DNA of 64,000 nt from Hyphococcus aureus. GTDB lineage: Bacteria > Pseudomonadota > Alphaproteobacteria > Caulobacterales > Parvularculaceae. The stretch's first letter is position 1. Each line of letters starts with the position of its first letter. The stretch spans positions 124,001 to 188,000 of the forward strand of contig NZ_JBHRSH010000001.1 in the NCBI RefSeq assembly GCF_042643165.1, read 5' to 3'. A model generated the notes under the pieces. It saw only the letters and a program-made list of their open reading frames with translations, did no database searches and was not told the origin of the DNA. Of this stretch, positions 9,055-18,932 are shown one piece after another. The translations under genes and the position numbers were made by a program.

Positions 9055-10473
9055 TCAGACCACGCCGCCGCCGAAAAACCCGAGATCGGTGTCGCTAAAC
9101 CCGCTCAATCCCGGCAATGCGTCGTTGAGTTCGGTGTCATTGAGACCAAACCAGCGTCCGAATGTCGCCGCGAACTGGTCCACCGATGTCGTCGGGATCA
9201 GCCGGCCATTCCCGGAATCCTGATTGTGACCAAGCACGGAAGGGGGAAACTGCCCATACATGCGGTTGCCCTGAACCCCGCCGCCAACGACAAAATGATG
9301 CGCGCCCCAGCCATGGTCGGTGCCGTCACGATTGACGGTGAGCGTGCGTCCGAAATCAGATGCAGTGAATGAAGAAACGTCATTAGCGACGCCCATTTCC
9401 ACCGTGGCGTCATAAAAAGCGCGCATGGCGCCGGCAATGCCGGCGTGGAGATTGGGAATGCTATTCGCCTGATTTGAATGGGTGTCGAAACCGCCGGTTG
9501 CGACAAAGAACACCTGGCGCCTGACGCCGAGCACTTCTCTCAAGGCGATAATGCGCGCGACAACCTGAAGCTGCTGGGCCAGACCGGTTTCCGGAAAGAG
9601 CGTTGTGAACGGCGCTGGCAAGTCGAAAGACTCGCTCAATATCCGGTTGGCGTCGATGGACCGGCCAACGGCGTTTGCGTAATCCTGCTGAAGATAATTG
9701 GCGAGCGATTCATTGCGCGCGCGCAGATGCGACTCATACAGATCAGGCAGCGCATTGGAGCCCAGATATGAGTCATTGCTGATGGCGCGAATATCCTGCG
9801 GGCCGCCCGTACCCACCTCGAACTGGCCGGCAAGCTCTCCAGAAAGAAAGACCGTATTCCCCGAGGTTGAGATCACTGTGAAAGTTGCGTCGGGATTGGC
9901 GCTCGCCCCCAGCATGATGTCGGCGAGCCGGCCGCCCCAGCCGAACCGGGCGCCCTCTGGCTGTGAGGCCATCCATGTGGATTGCTGGTCGTTATGGGAA
10001 AAGAGCCGCGGCGGCAGCGGCGCCGACCGCGCTTCATATTCAGCGCGCGTCACCGGCGCCACCAGCGGCCCCACATTGGAAATGATGGCAGCATTGCCGC
10101 CGTCCACCAGATCGTGCAGCGGCCCGAGTTCCGGCGGCAAGGCAAACTGCCGGCCGCCGAAGTCTGACGCATTGGCGAGCGTCAACGGCAACAGCCGGTC
10201 ACGCTCGCGCGTCGAACCACCGTCCAGATTATCATAGCGGTTAAAAAGCTCACGGCGGATGCTGGCATATTGATTATAGCTGCCTGTATCGTAAGGCATG
10301 ACCGTGTCATGACAGTCCATCCCTCCGAACAGGAAGACGCAGACCAGGGCGCGATAACCGCCAGTGTCCGCGGCGAAGGCGTTGAAGCGATGAAGGTCGC
10401 TCATGAACCCCGCTGCGCCGCCTAACCCCAGCGCGGCAGAAGTTTTCAGAAACTGTCTTCTCGAAGACTGCAT
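9055..10473 (-). CDS. DUF1501 family Tat-exported protein
   Basis: 472 aa, starting with a twin-arginine signal (SRRQFLKTSAALGLGG). The body matches the DUF1501 family, which is related to the alkaline-phosphatase/sulfatase superfamily: VCVFLFGGMDCHDTVMPYD near the mature start, VATGGFDTHSNQ in the middle and DHGWGAHHFVVGGGV near residue 400 supply Asp/His residues at metal-site-like positions. DUF1501 proteins are usually encoded beside a DUF1800 gene, as here (16-bp gap). Biochemical role is not established; export to the periplasm or beyond is likely. Confidence 0.88.
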   Translation of the reverse strand: MQSSRRQFLKTSAALGLGGAAGFMSDLHRFNAFAADTGGYRALVCVFLFGGMDCHDTVMPYDTGSYNQYASIRRELFNRYDNLDGGSTRERDRLLPLTLANASDFGGRQFALPPELGPLHDLVDGGNAAIISNVGPLVAPVTRAEYEARSAPLPPRLFSHNDQQSTWMASQPEGARFGWGGRLADIMLGASANPDATFTVISTSGNTVFLSGELAGQFEVGTGGPQDIRAISNDSYLGSNALPDLYESHLRARNESLANYLQQDYANAVGRSIDANRILSESFDLPAPFTTLFPETGLAQQLQVVARIIALREVLGVRRQVFFVATGGFDTHSNQANSIPNLHAGIAGAMRAFYDATVEMGVANDVSSFTASDFGRTLTVNRDGTDHGWGAHHFVVGGGVQGNRMYGQFPPSVLGHNQDSGNGRLIPTTSVDQFAATFGRWFGLNDTELNDALPGLSGFSDTDLGFFGGGVV

Positions 10474-10489
10474 GATACGCCCCTTGGAT

Positions 10490-12217
10490 TTAGCGTTGGG
10501 TGATGTAGTCGGGTGAGTTCATCATCATCAGAATGGCGAGGCCGACGCGGCGCTGCCGCTGTTCCTCGCCCGCGCCGCCCGCCGCTTCGATGGCGGCGAT
10601 GATGCGGCTGCGCGATTCCCCGCGCAGCGACCCATAGGTGAGAATTGCATCGAGATGGTCGACCAATGCCGCCGGATCATTCGCGAGCGCCAGTTCTTCG
10701 GTGTAATCAGCGACATAATTTACGCTCTCACTGTCGCGGAAGATGAAGCTCTCCATGAAGTTGGCGTAACCGGTGATGCTGGACCCTGTCGTGATCTGAA
10801 GTTCCGGCGCCACAAGTCCCTGATCCGCGCTCACCGTCCCCGGCGCCACGAATCCGGGACGATAGAAATTGAAGACCGATGGCGAACGGTAGGCTTGCTG
10901 ATTAAGCGTCGACGGCCGCGCCGTATTGCGCAGGACTTCTGCGTCCTCGGTGCGCGTATCCTCTACTCCAAAGGCGCGCGCCCAATGGGTGAACCGCAGG
11001 ACCGGCTCCCTTATTTTACCAAAAGCGGGATCGTTGACGCGGGTCGTATCTCGCGCTTCCGGATCGAGCAGGATAGCGGCCGCCACCGCGCGCATATCGC
11101 CCCGGACGCCATTCCCCGCAACCGAACCGTCCGGAAGCGCAAAAGATCCGCTGCGAAAAGCGTTGGCGACACGGCCCACATATGCGCTGCTTGGGTTGCT
11201 GGTGACAAGACGCTGAATCAGTTGCCGCGAAATAAACGCGGGCGTATTTGCATGATTATAAAGCGCATCAAGCGCCATGGCGATGCTCTGCTCGCCGGGC
11301 GTGTTTGCCGGTATATTCGTCCCGAGAAAGCTCTTCGGCTCGGCAGAATGCTGTTCGTCAAACATCACCAAAGGCAGGTATTCAGCGCCAACGGTTTCGC
11401 CACGGCTAAAAAAGTTGTCTGACTCAGCCCAGGACAGGCCAGTGAAAACTTTTGCAAGCTCCGTTACATCCACATTGTCATAGGTTTCAATCGGGTCGCC
11501 TCCGCCATCGAGGCGCAAGTCACCATTTGGCTGAAGCTCCAGAAGACCGATTGTGAAAAGCTGCATCACCTCGCGCGCGTAGTTTTCATCGGGGACGACT
11601 TCACGCTCTTCATCTGCTTTCTGATTTTGCAGATAGGTCAGAAAGATCGCCATGGCCGGGCTGTAGGTCACATTCTCCAGCGTTTGGCGATAATTTCCGA
11701 GCCCGCCGGCGGACATGATGTCCATGTAATTCGCCATCGCGACCGGACGTTCGGCCAGCCCGGAATCGCTAAAGGACGCGACAAAAATCTGCGACAAGGC
11801 AAAACCCATACGCTGACGCAACTGATCATCGCTCAGGATCGCGCGCGACCAGAAGGCTTCCGACAAGGCGCCGGGCCCCGTCTCCTCACCCGAGCGCTCG
11901 CTGATCAGAACATCCTGCAGGATCGATTCCTGCGGTTTTGAAAACTCCGCCTGAAACCAGGCGGAAACGCCCATAGCAACAAGCTCGTCAATGTCGTCCT
12001 CGCCGGGACCGAACGTCGCTTGCGAGAGAAAGCGCGCCGCTTCCGCGCTCGTCATCACGTCGCCTACCGCAGTGGGCGGCGTCACCGGCGTCGACGGCGC
12101 CTCGGCGTCATTATCACCGCTTCCGCTGCCAAAACACGCCGACATGAGCAGCGCCAGGACCGCCGCCAACGATCCCTTCGCAACAGCACCTGTCACGCAA
12201 GAAAAAACGCCCCGCAT
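10490..12217 (-). CDS. DUF1800 family lipoprotein
   Basis: 575 aa with a lipoprotein signal (LMSAC, Cys near residue 28), then the DUF1800 body: RFLSQATFGPGEDDIDELVAMG at the start of the domain and DENYAREVMQLFTIGLL in the centre. It is upstream of, and probably co-transcribed with, the DUF1501 gene; this pairing is conserved in many bacteria, but its function is unknown. Relatives are often linked to extracellular or outer-membrane material. Start chosen for AAGGG upstream. Confidence 0.88.
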   Translation of the reverse strand: MRGVFSCVTGAVAKGSLAAVLALLMSACFGSGSGDNDAEAPSTPVTPPTAVGDVMTSAEAARFLSQATFGPGEDDIDELVAMGVSAWFQAEFSKPQESILQDVLISERSGEETGPGALSEAFWSRAILSDDQLRQRMGFALSQIFVASFSDSGLAERPVAMANYMDIMSAGGLGNYRQTLENVTYSPAMAIFLTYLQNQKADEEREVVPDENYAREVMQLFTIGLLELQPNGDLRLDGGGDPIETYDNVDVTELAKVFTGLSWAESDNFFSRGETVGAEYLPLVMFDEQHSAEPKSFLGTNIPANTPGEQSIAMALDALYNHANTPAFISRQLIQRLVTSNPSSAYVGRVANAFRSGSFALPDGSVAGNGVRGDMRAVAAAILLDPEARDTTRVNDPAFGKIREPVLRFTHWARAFGVEDTRTEDAEVLRNTARPSTLNQQAYRSPSVFNFYRPGFVAPGTVSADQGLVAPELQITTGSSITGYANFMESFIFRDSESVNYVADYTEELALANDPAALVDHLDAILTYGSLRGESRSRIIAAIEAAGGAGEEQRQRRVGLAILMMMNSPDYITQR

Positions 12218-12384
12218 GGTATGCCCTTTCGCCCAGTACGCTTTACCTAATCAAGCATCGAGATAAACAGCGGGCGGAAAAGAGGCCGTCAATTTACGAC
12301 ATGCAATTTGTCTAAATCTGTATGACAATTCCGCATGCTGACTGACGATTTTCCCGTCTTCGTCAGCATTACAAAATTGTGTGT

Positions 12385-13407
12385 TTATACTTGCGGATCT
12401 GGCTTGAAAACGATGCGTTCAATTACGCGCGCGCCATCGACACGGGAGACATGGATAATTGTATCCACAATTGAATTAATGTAGCGAATAGTTTCATCGC
12501 GACTCAAAGGCAGTCCCGCCTGCATCGTCATTAGCGACAATTGTTCAAGCGCGCCTTCCGGGCTGTCGGCGTGCACCGTGGTGATCGAACCTGGATGGCC
12601 TGTATTGATAGCGCGCAACCAGGCGGCCGCTTCTACGCCTCTGATCTCGCCCAGGATGATCCTATCCGGCCGCATTCTAAGCGCGGCCTCCAGAAGATCA
12701 ATCATATTGATGCGCGCTTCCCCCATTTCGCCCTTCACTGCGGAAAGGCTCAGGCGATTTGGCTGGGAAAGCCGCAATTCGGCGGCGTCTTCGACGGTGA
12801 TAATGCGCTCCTGATGGTCAATTTCGCACAACAGCGCATTCATCAGGCTCGTCTTGCCCGTGGATGTGCCGCCGGAAACAAGCATCGTCTTTCGCGCCCG
12901 CACCGCGCTTCGCAGAAACTCTTCAATCCGCCCTTCATCGAGCAGCGATTTTAGACGCCGGTCCGTTTCGGTAAGGCCATGCGCGCGCCCGATAGCGACT
13001 TGCGCGAAGTTATGTGCGCCGCCAAAATCGGAAAGCGTCAGGTCGCTCGTTACGTGGCGGCGAATTGCGAGCGCCCAATGCTCGCCAGCGGCAGGCGGGC
13101 CCGCAATCTGGATGCGCTCGCCAGAGGGCAGAGAAGCCGCAAGCAGGGGCTGTTCCCTATTGATCGCCTGATGACTGACGCGGGCGATCTGCACGGCAAG
13201 GCGCTGCAATAAGAGTTCATTGACGCCCGGATCTTCAAAGCGCTCAAAGCCAATTGCGTCCTGACGTTCAATCCAGACTTCGCCCGGACGGTTGACCATA
13301 ATCTCGGTGACAGTCGGATCGTCGAGCCAGCGCTCAAACGGTTTCAGAAAGGATTTTAGATAAACATCGCGCTCGGCCGGCGCCGGAATGGGCTCCACAT
13401 TGCTCAT
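12385..13407 (-). CDS. virB11: VirB11-type secretion ATPase
   Basis: 340 aa, the hexameric traffic ATPase at the cytoplasmic base of a type IV secretion system. Walker A is GGTSTGKTS at about 179-187, Walker B is the IILGEIRG segment at about 250-257 and the family His box is HPGSITTVHA at about 271-280. It is the last gene of the vir operon. Its start overlaps the virB10 stop by four bases (ATGA), with GAGGG upstream, which indicates translational coupling. Confidence 0.93.
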   Translation of the reverse strand: MSNVEPIPAPAERDVYLKSFLKPFERWLDDPTVTEIMVNRPGEVWIERQDAIGFERFEDPGVNELLLQRLAVQIARVSHQAINREQPLLAASLPSGERIQIAGPPAAGEHWALAIRRHVTSDLTLSDFGGAHNFAQVAIGRAHGLTETDRRLKSLLDEGRIEEFLRSAVRARKTMLVSGGTSTGKTSLMNALLCEIDHQERIITVEDAAELRLSQPNRLSLSAVKGEMGEARINMIDLLEAALRMRPDRIILGEIRGVEAAAWLRAINTGHPGSITTVHADSPEGALEQLSLMTMQAGLPLSRDETIRYINSIVDTIIHVSRVDGARVIERIVFKPDPQV

Positions 13408-14534
13408 GGCCGCAACCCTCCCGCCTCATCGAAGGTTGGGAAATAAAGATCGCGAGCGAGAAAGATGCGGATTTCCGTTCCCTGCTTCACGGTGATCGTG
13501 GGCGGGATGTTGATCTGCTGCGACAAGGCCTGCGCGGCCACCGCCTGCGCCTCGGAAGTTGAACCGATGACAATGCTCGAATTGTTGTCATAGATAAGCG
13601 CGTTGGCGCCGACATCGATGACTGAGAGCAAGATTGCTGACCCGAAACGCTGGAAGAAATGGCGGTTGACCTTGCCGTCTAACCCCGCCCGCCCAAGCGT
13701 GTCCGTCGCAGGCGAAGCAAGCTCGATGGAAACGCCATCGGGCGTCAATAATCGCGTCCAGATGACAAATGCGCGTGATTCTCCCACTGCGAGACCCGAA
13801 CGATATTGACCGATCAACCGGCTGCCGCGCGGAATCAGGACAAAGCGGTTGTCGAGGCTGCGGATGTTTTCCGAAACGATGGCGCGGGCGAAACCCGGCA
13901 AGTCTGAATTAATCGCAGTTTCAAGAACGCCTGAAACAATTGTGCCCTGCGGCACAACACGCGACATGTCTTCGATCATCGTGGCGCGGACAGTTTCCGG
14001 TCCTGCGGCGCCAACGCGCTGGGCAAAGACGTCAGAGGCGGTCAGGCCGTTCACCGCATTGGCGACCGCGCCTGCGGGATCGCCTGCCTCGCCGCCGCCG
14101 CCTGTCCCGGCCCGGCTGTTATCGACCACCAGCGCAGGCGAACGCAGATTGGCCTGACCGGGAGCGCCGTCATTGTTCATTGCAACCGCTTGGCGGACCG
14201 GCGCTCTCGCATTGACGGCGGCGCGCTGTTCCGCACGTCTCGCCTGCGCTTGCGCCTGCATGGCTTCACGCCGCGCCTGCTCTGCCTGCGACTGCGCGAC
14301 ATCTAACTGCGCGCGCGTTTCCGCCATCAACGCGTCGATGGATGCGGTCTCACGACCCTTGCTCAACTGATTGAAGACAAACAGCCCCAGCATCAACAGG
14401 ACTGTGGCGCCGAGAAAACCGGTCAGTCGGTCACTGCTGCTCTCTGCAACGCGCGGCATGGCATAGGCGTTCGCGGCGTCCAGTGCGCTTTTAGACATGT
14501 CGGATCGCGGGTCGCGCCCGCCCCTGGCCCACAT
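13404..14534 (-). CDS. virB10: VirB10 / TrbI-like envelope-spanning T4SS protein
   Basis: 376 aa. A short cytoplasmic segment is followed by one membrane helix (about 38-55, LTGFLGATVLLMLGLFVF), an Ala/Gln/Arg-rich predicted coiled coil (about 70-115, in place of the usual Pro-rich linker) and the conserved VirB10 C-terminal barrel domain (GTIVSGVLETAINSDLPG, then FVLIPRGSRLIGQY, ending EIRIFLARDLYF). The role is to link inner- and outer-membrane rings and sense ATPase state. It overlaps the virB9 stop by one base (TGATG), and GGGAG upstream supports the start at 14534 over an internal Met at 14498. Confidence 0.93.
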   Translation of the reverse strand: MWARGGRDPRSDMSKSALDAANAYAMPRVAESSSDRLTGFLGATVLLMLGLFVFNQLSKGRETASIDALMAETRAQLDVAQSQAEQARREAMQAQAQARRAEQRAAVNARAPVRQAVAMNNDGAPGQANLRSPALVVDNSRAGTGGGGEAGDPAGAVANAVNGLTASDVFAQRVGAAGPETVRATMIEDMSRVVPQGTIVSGVLETAINSDLPGFARAIVSENIRSLDNRFVLIPRGSRLIGQYRSGLAVGESRAFVIWTRLLTPDGVSIELASPATDTLGRAGLDGKVNRHFFQRFGSAILLSVIDVGANALIYDNNSSIVIGSTSEAQAVAAQALSQQINIPPTITVKQGTEIRIFLARDLYFPTFDEAGGLRP

Positions 14535-15352
14535 CAGCCCGACTCCCGGTCATCACTACTGTCGCCGCCAAACACCCGGCCGAAGAAACCGCGTTTTTTC
14601 TCACGCGCCTGCGGCGCCTGCGGCCCCGGATCAATCGGCGTGTAGCCGTCATTGTGAATGAGCGTTTCATAGCCGCCATGCTTCAGGGAAAAGACGCGCG
14701 CCACACGGTCGACGACAACAAAACCGTCTTCGAAACCGTGATTGATAACGCTTTCCTTGTCGTCCTCATCCACAAGAAAGATTGCGGGCGCCGGCATGCC
14801 TTCGGCCCAACGGAAATAAGTGGCGCGGCCATCGTCAAACACTTGCGCAGGCAAAATTTCCCGATCGCCTTCATAGGTATAGTTGCGATTGACGGCGCGC
14901 TCTTCCGGCGAGGGCGGCGCAACGGCAAAACTCGCCTCTTGCGCCTGCAACGCCTCCTGCGCTTTTTGTTCGCCTGGATAGGCGAACCGCAGCACGAACA
15001 CCATCTCTCCCGGTTTCGCGTCCGACACCTTTTTGACTCGCAATTCAAAAATATAATGACGCAAATTCGTCACCACCGTCATATTGGTGGGCGGCGCTTC
15101 CGCGATGGGCTTTAGGATAATGACATCGCCACGACGATTGGGCGTCACTTGCCAGGCGACAGAATCGCCGATCGCCACATTTTCGATTGTCTCATCGTCA
15201 TTGAATTCGATCACCGTCTGAAACCCGAGATGACCGGTCAGCGCATAGACCGTATTCTCCGCATAGCTCCGCGTCTTGATGCGCGAATCCGCCAGCGTGA
15301 CGCTCGGCAGTGCGCAACAGAATATCGTCAGGATGATCGCAAACCGTCTCAT
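14534..15352 (-). CDS. virB9: VirB9 / TrbG-like T4SS outer-membrane core protein
   Basis: 272 aa with a signal peptide (about 1-21, ending VTLA). The N-terminal VirB9 domain (VYALTGHLGFQTVIEFNDDE, then IGDSVAWQV and TNMTVVTNLRHYIFEL) and the C-terminal domain (ATYFRWAEGMPAPAIFLVDEDG-like) are clear. The tail after about 245 is Pro/Gln/Arg rich. It normally assembles with VirB7 and VirB10, yet no VirB7-like lipoprotein is encoded here. The start overlaps the virB6 end by four bases. Confidence 0.92.
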   Translation of the reverse strand: MRRFAIILTIFCCALPSVTLADSRIKTRSYAENTVYALTGHLGFQTVIEFNDDETIENVAIGDSVAWQVTPNRRGDVIILKPIAEAPPTNMTVVTNLRHYIFELRVKKVSDAKPGEMVFVLRFAYPGEQKAQEALQAQEASFAVAPPSPEERAVNRNYTYEGDREILPAQVFDDGRATYFRWAEGMPAPAIFLVDEDDKESVINHGFEDGFVVVDRVARVFSLKHGGYETLIHNDGYTPIDPGPQAPQAREKKRGFFGRVFGGDSSDDRESG

Positions 15353-16506
15353 GCGAACCTCCCCTTCATCTGGGAGCCGCCAAAGCCCCGATAGGGCTGG
15401 CGCGTGCGACGGCCAGCCAAAGTGGACGCATTCGGCGTCGAAGCGGGCGCGGCTTCAATGACATTGCGGGTGCGCGACGCGCTGGCGCCGCCTCGCTCCA
15501 CCGCAACAACCATGTCGGCGACACGGGCATTGTCATTGGACGGCCTTGCCGCCATTGACGTCTGCTCTGACTGACCTTGAGTTGAAGTTTGTTGTGTCTG
15601 CGCTGAGGGCAACCGCCAACCGGAAGTGAGACGTCCGCACATCCGCAGAACCTGCGCCATGAGCAATGCAAAGATAAACGCCGTCACCGCGAGAACAAAC
15701 ACAGGCTGCGGATCTGCAAGCCCCGAGGCTCGCATATCCGAAATTTCGATCACCATGGGTTCCGCGAGCTGCATCAATCCACCCGCCAGCGCTGTCGCGA
15801 AAGCAGCCACAAGGGCATAAAGCGCGAGGGTTTTAAGCCAGCCTTCGAACAGACCGCGGGTCCCCGGAAAAAGCGCCGTCAATATCAGGAGCGGCCCCAC
15901 CGCCAGCAAAACTCCGAGCAGGATTTTTGCGATGATTAAAACGCCTGCGGTTGAAAGCGCGAGTGTAATGGCGCTGAACCAGAGGAGATTGACTGCGCCC
16001 GCCGATTTCGGCAACGCCGGCTCGGGCGTCGCCTGTGGCGCCGCCGCCATAGCGCCGAATGCGTCAGGCTGATTGATCGACGTCACGTTCCATTCATTGG
16101 CGAGGCGGATCAGTTCTTTTAGCACCGCATCGAGGCGCATAAAGACGCTCTCATGACCGCCGCCTAGCATCATCGCAGCGATCTCATCGGCGCCGCCATA
16201 AAAGAGATTGAGGAATAGCGCCTGATAGGCCCCCCAGCGCGTTGCAAAAGCGAGCACCAGTCCGATCAAAAGAATTTTTGGCGCAAGACCGGAGAGACTT
16301 AATCCACCGCGGCCCATAATCAGCTGAAAGCCGTAAAAGCCTATATATAAAGTAAGCGCGCCGGTGAGCACCGGCTCCAGAAAACCGAATGGCCCAAACA
16401 GGGTCGCATAGGTCGTCTCTACATAGGACGCGATCTGGCAATCCACCTGGTTCAACAATGGCGCGATCATGCCTTCTGCAGGCGCTGTGCAAAGGTCACT
16501 CGTCAT
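15349..16506 (-). CDS. virB6: VirB6 / TrbL-like polytopic T4SS channel protein
   Basis: 385 aa with several membrane helices between about residues 35 and 290 (for example LVLAFATRWGAYQALFL and ILLGVLLAVGPLLILTALFPG) and the central family segment around GLFEGWLKTLALYALVAAF. The C-terminal 95 residues are Ser/Thr/Gln/Arg rich and probably disordered. Position between virB4 and virB9 with four-base overlaps on both sides supports the call. Where most systems place virB7 and virB8 downstream of virB6, this cluster goes straight to virB9. Confidence 0.88.
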   Translation of the reverse strand: MTSDLCTAPAEGMIAPLLNQVDCQIASYVETTYATLFGPFGFLEPVLTGALTLYIGFYGFQLIMGRGGLSLSGLAPKILLIGLVLAFATRWGAYQALFLNLFYGGADEIAAMMLGGGHESVFMRLDAVLKELIRLANEWNVTSINQPDAFGAMAAAPQATPEPALPKSAGAVNLLWFSAITLALSTAGVLIIAKILLGVLLAVGPLLILTALFPGTRGLFEGWLKTLALYALVAAFATALAGGLMQLAEPMVIEISDMRASGLADPQPVFVLAVTAFIFALLMAQVLRMCGRLTSGWRLPSAQTQQTSTQGQSEQTSMAARPSNDNARVADMVVAVERGGASASRTRNVIEAAPASTPNASTLAGRRTRQPYRGFGGSQMKGRFA

Positions 16507-18923
16507 TCCGCCGCCTCCCGATACGCCCGGGGTTTCATGCCGAACGCTTTTGCGTCGCGCCCAAGGAAAGGCGGCAGCCAGGCGGTGGGATCGTCGCCAT
16601 GGTCACGGCGCAAGCGATCCACAAGGCGCACGCTTTCCTCCCGGCCCGAAAGAATTTTGAGTACGCCGGGCAAATCAGAAAGGTCCAGCCGCGCCACAAC
16701 GGAATGTCCGCCCTTTTTGATCAACACGCAGCGCGATTGTTCCGGCAGGGACTTCACAATGTCGAACTCATGAGCAGTCAGGCCGAACCCGCCGCAATAT
16801 TCCTTTTCCTGCGCGCGCGGATTAGGCAGGAAAAATTGCGACGCTGTCTGCTCGGTAATGGTTGCGGAAATCTGGCTGTCCAGCGCATCGCGCGCTGACT
16901 GCGTTACAAAGCCGACTATGCCGTTGCGTTTGCGAATCGTCTTCAGCCAATCCTTGAGACGGCGAGAAAAGACCTCATCATCCAGCGCTTTCCAGCCTTC
17001 ATCGATGACGATAGCCGTTCTGGCTCCGTCGAGGCGCTGGCCAATGCGGTGAAAGAGATACATCATCGCCGGTCCGCGCAGGTCTGGCGCATCGAGGATG
17101 TCGGTCATGTCAAACCCAAGGACCGGCGAATCAATGCGCAGATGGTCGCTGGGATTGTCAAACAGCCAGGCATATTCGCCGGCGCCATGCCACCGCGCCA
17201 TCCGCGCAGCGAGCCCGCCCGAAACACTACGGCTTGCGCCGCTTAACAGCTCCACAAAATAACGCAGGCGCCGGAAAGACAGGTCCTGCTCAAAATTGCT
17301 GTCGACGGCGTCAGCGATCAGGCTGCGCTCCTCCGGGGTCAGCTCCAGCCCCGGCGCTGTGACGAGGCGGGCGATAAAGGCGCGAAGGAACGCTCGGTTC
17401 GCCGGCGTGTCTGCGATGGCAAGCGGATTGAAACCAGATGGCTCGCCTTCTCGCAAAATGTCATAATGGCCGCCAATCGCGCGCAGAAAAATTTCGGCGC
17501 CGCGATCCTTGTCAAAAAAAATGATGCGCGAATTGAGTTTGCGCGTTTGCGCCAGCAGAAAATTGAGAAAGACCGTCTTTCCCGAGCCGGACGGACCGAT
17601 CATCAGGAAATTTCCAAGATCGCCTTCGTGAAAATCGAAATAATATGGCGTTGAGGCGGTCGTTTCAAAAATCGTCACCGGCGCGCCCCAGAAATTATCT
17701 TCGGCGGCGCCTATGGGAAAGCCATGCATGGAACAGAGCCCCGCGAAATTCGCCGTCGAGATCATGGCGCGCCGGGCGATATAGTCTTCATTGCCTGGAA
17801 ACTGCGCCCAGAAAGAGGGTTCCAGATTCAGATCTTCGCGCACGGCGATGGCGCCAATATCGGCGAGCGCTGCCTGCGTTTGCGCGGCGGCGTTGTCGAG
17901 CGCTTCCATATCTTCAGCGCGGGCCATCACCGTCATATGATGTTCGCCAAACCCGGCTGCGCCCGACGCCGCATCGTCCTTGGCGGCCTTAAGGCCTCGT
18001 TTCAGCGTCACGGTGTCATCATCGGCGGCGCGCAGTCGCCGCAAGGCGAGGTCGATCCTCTCCTGCGCCGCCTGACGATCCGCAAAGTGAAAGCTTTCGG
18101 AGACAACAAGTTCAAAAGGCAGGCGCAGTAGATTGTCGATCACGCCGGGCGTTGTGACCGAAGGGTAATCCTTGACGGAAATAATTGCAGCGAGCGACGA
18201 GCTTTCCTGTCCTGCGCCACGCTGCTCCAGCGCATCAGCGCCGAATGATGTGCGCTTGTAGGGAATATAATTCCCGCAATCTTCCGATGGCGCCAGCACC
18301 GGCTGCAAATCTCCATTATAAAGAAGCGACAGAAAGGCGAGCGGCTCCGAATAAAGACGGCCCTCTTCTTCCTGGCATTGCAGGAGACGCGCACCATATG
18401 GCCCAAGCGAAGCCATGAGGCTTTCGCGCGCGCCGTTAAGCGCCTTAAGCGCCTGCGCCTCTTGCGCACCGGCTGTGGCGCGCCCGGCGGAGAGGCGCGT
18501 CAACAGCCCGCGCTTGCCCGCTTTCGGCCTGTAAACCAGCGTCAGGAAAAGCTCGTTGACAAATAGCCTGCGCTCGCCAAGCCGCGCCTGCCACAACCGA
18601 TCAATGCCGCCGCTGACAGGATCGGGAAAGGCGCTTTCCAGTGACGGCGATACGCGGCGTCGAATAATGTGATGATGCAGCGTAAACTGGTGATTATTGA
18701 TGGTGCGAAGCATCACATCGCGCACGGCCTGGCGATGGTTCAGTTCTTCGGTGTCCGCAGTCTCAAAAGCAAGCCCCGTCACATGCAATGTCTGCATCAA
18801 CCCGCCGTCGCGCAACAATAAAGACGAGCCGTCGAGATGACGCCGATAGGGCAATCGCGCCCCCGCCTTCTCCTCCCGGCGCGCAAGGCGCGTGGCGGCT
18901 TTATGTTGCACGCGATTTCCCAT
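16503..18923 (-). CDS. virB4: VirB4-type T4SS ATPase
   Basis: 806 aa, the large conserved energy protein of type IV secretion. The N-terminal CagE/TrbE/VirB domain runs to about residue 400. Walker A is IGPSGSGKT at about 442-450, and a Walker B-like IVIDEGWKAL lies near 640, followed by RKRNGIVGFVTQSARDAL. It starts 9 bp after virB3, with GAGG upstream. Full length for the family, with no sign of disruption. Confidence 0.94.
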   Translation of the reverse strand: MGNRVQHKAATRLARREEKAGARLPYRRHLDGSSLLLRDGGLMQTLHVTGLAFETADTEELNHRQAVRDVMLRTINNHQFTLHHHIIRRRVSPSLESAFPDPVSGGIDRLWQARLGERRLFVNELFLTLVYRPKAGKRGLLTRLSAGRATAGAQEAQALKALNGARESLMASLGPYGARLLQCQEEEGRLYSEPLAFLSLLYNGDLQPVLAPSEDCGNYIPYKRTSFGADALEQRGAGQESSSLAAIISVKDYPSVTTPGVIDNLLRLPFELVVSESFHFADRQAAQERIDLALRRLRAADDDTVTLKRGLKAAKDDAASGAAGFGEHHMTVMARAEDMEALDNAAAQTQAALADIGAIAVREDLNLEPSFWAQFPGNEDYIARRAMISTANFAGLCSMHGFPIGAAEDNFWGAPVTIFETTASTPYYFDFHEGDLGNFLMIGPSGSGKTVFLNFLLAQTRKLNSRIIFFDKDRGAEIFLRAIGGHYDILREGEPSGFNPLAIADTPANRAFLRAFIARLVTAPGLELTPEERSLIADAVDSNFEQDLSFRRLRYFVELLSGASRSVSGGLAARMARWHGAGEYAWLFDNPSDHLRIDSPVLGFDMTDILDAPDLRGPAMMYLFHRIGQRLDGARTAIVIDEGWKALDDEVFSRRLKDWLKTIRKRNGIVGFVTQSARDALDSQISATITEQTASQFFLPNPRAQEKEYCGGFGLTAHEFDIVKSLPEQSRCVLIKKGGHSVVARLDLSDLPGVLKILSGREESVRLVDRLRRDHGDDPTAWLPPFLGRDAKAFGMKPRAYREAAE

Positions 18924-18932
18924 CTACCAGCC

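Noticed and set aside
10655..11422. 255-codon frame antisense to the DUF1800 gene
   Set aside because: No start site or recognisable family; complementary strand is the real gene.
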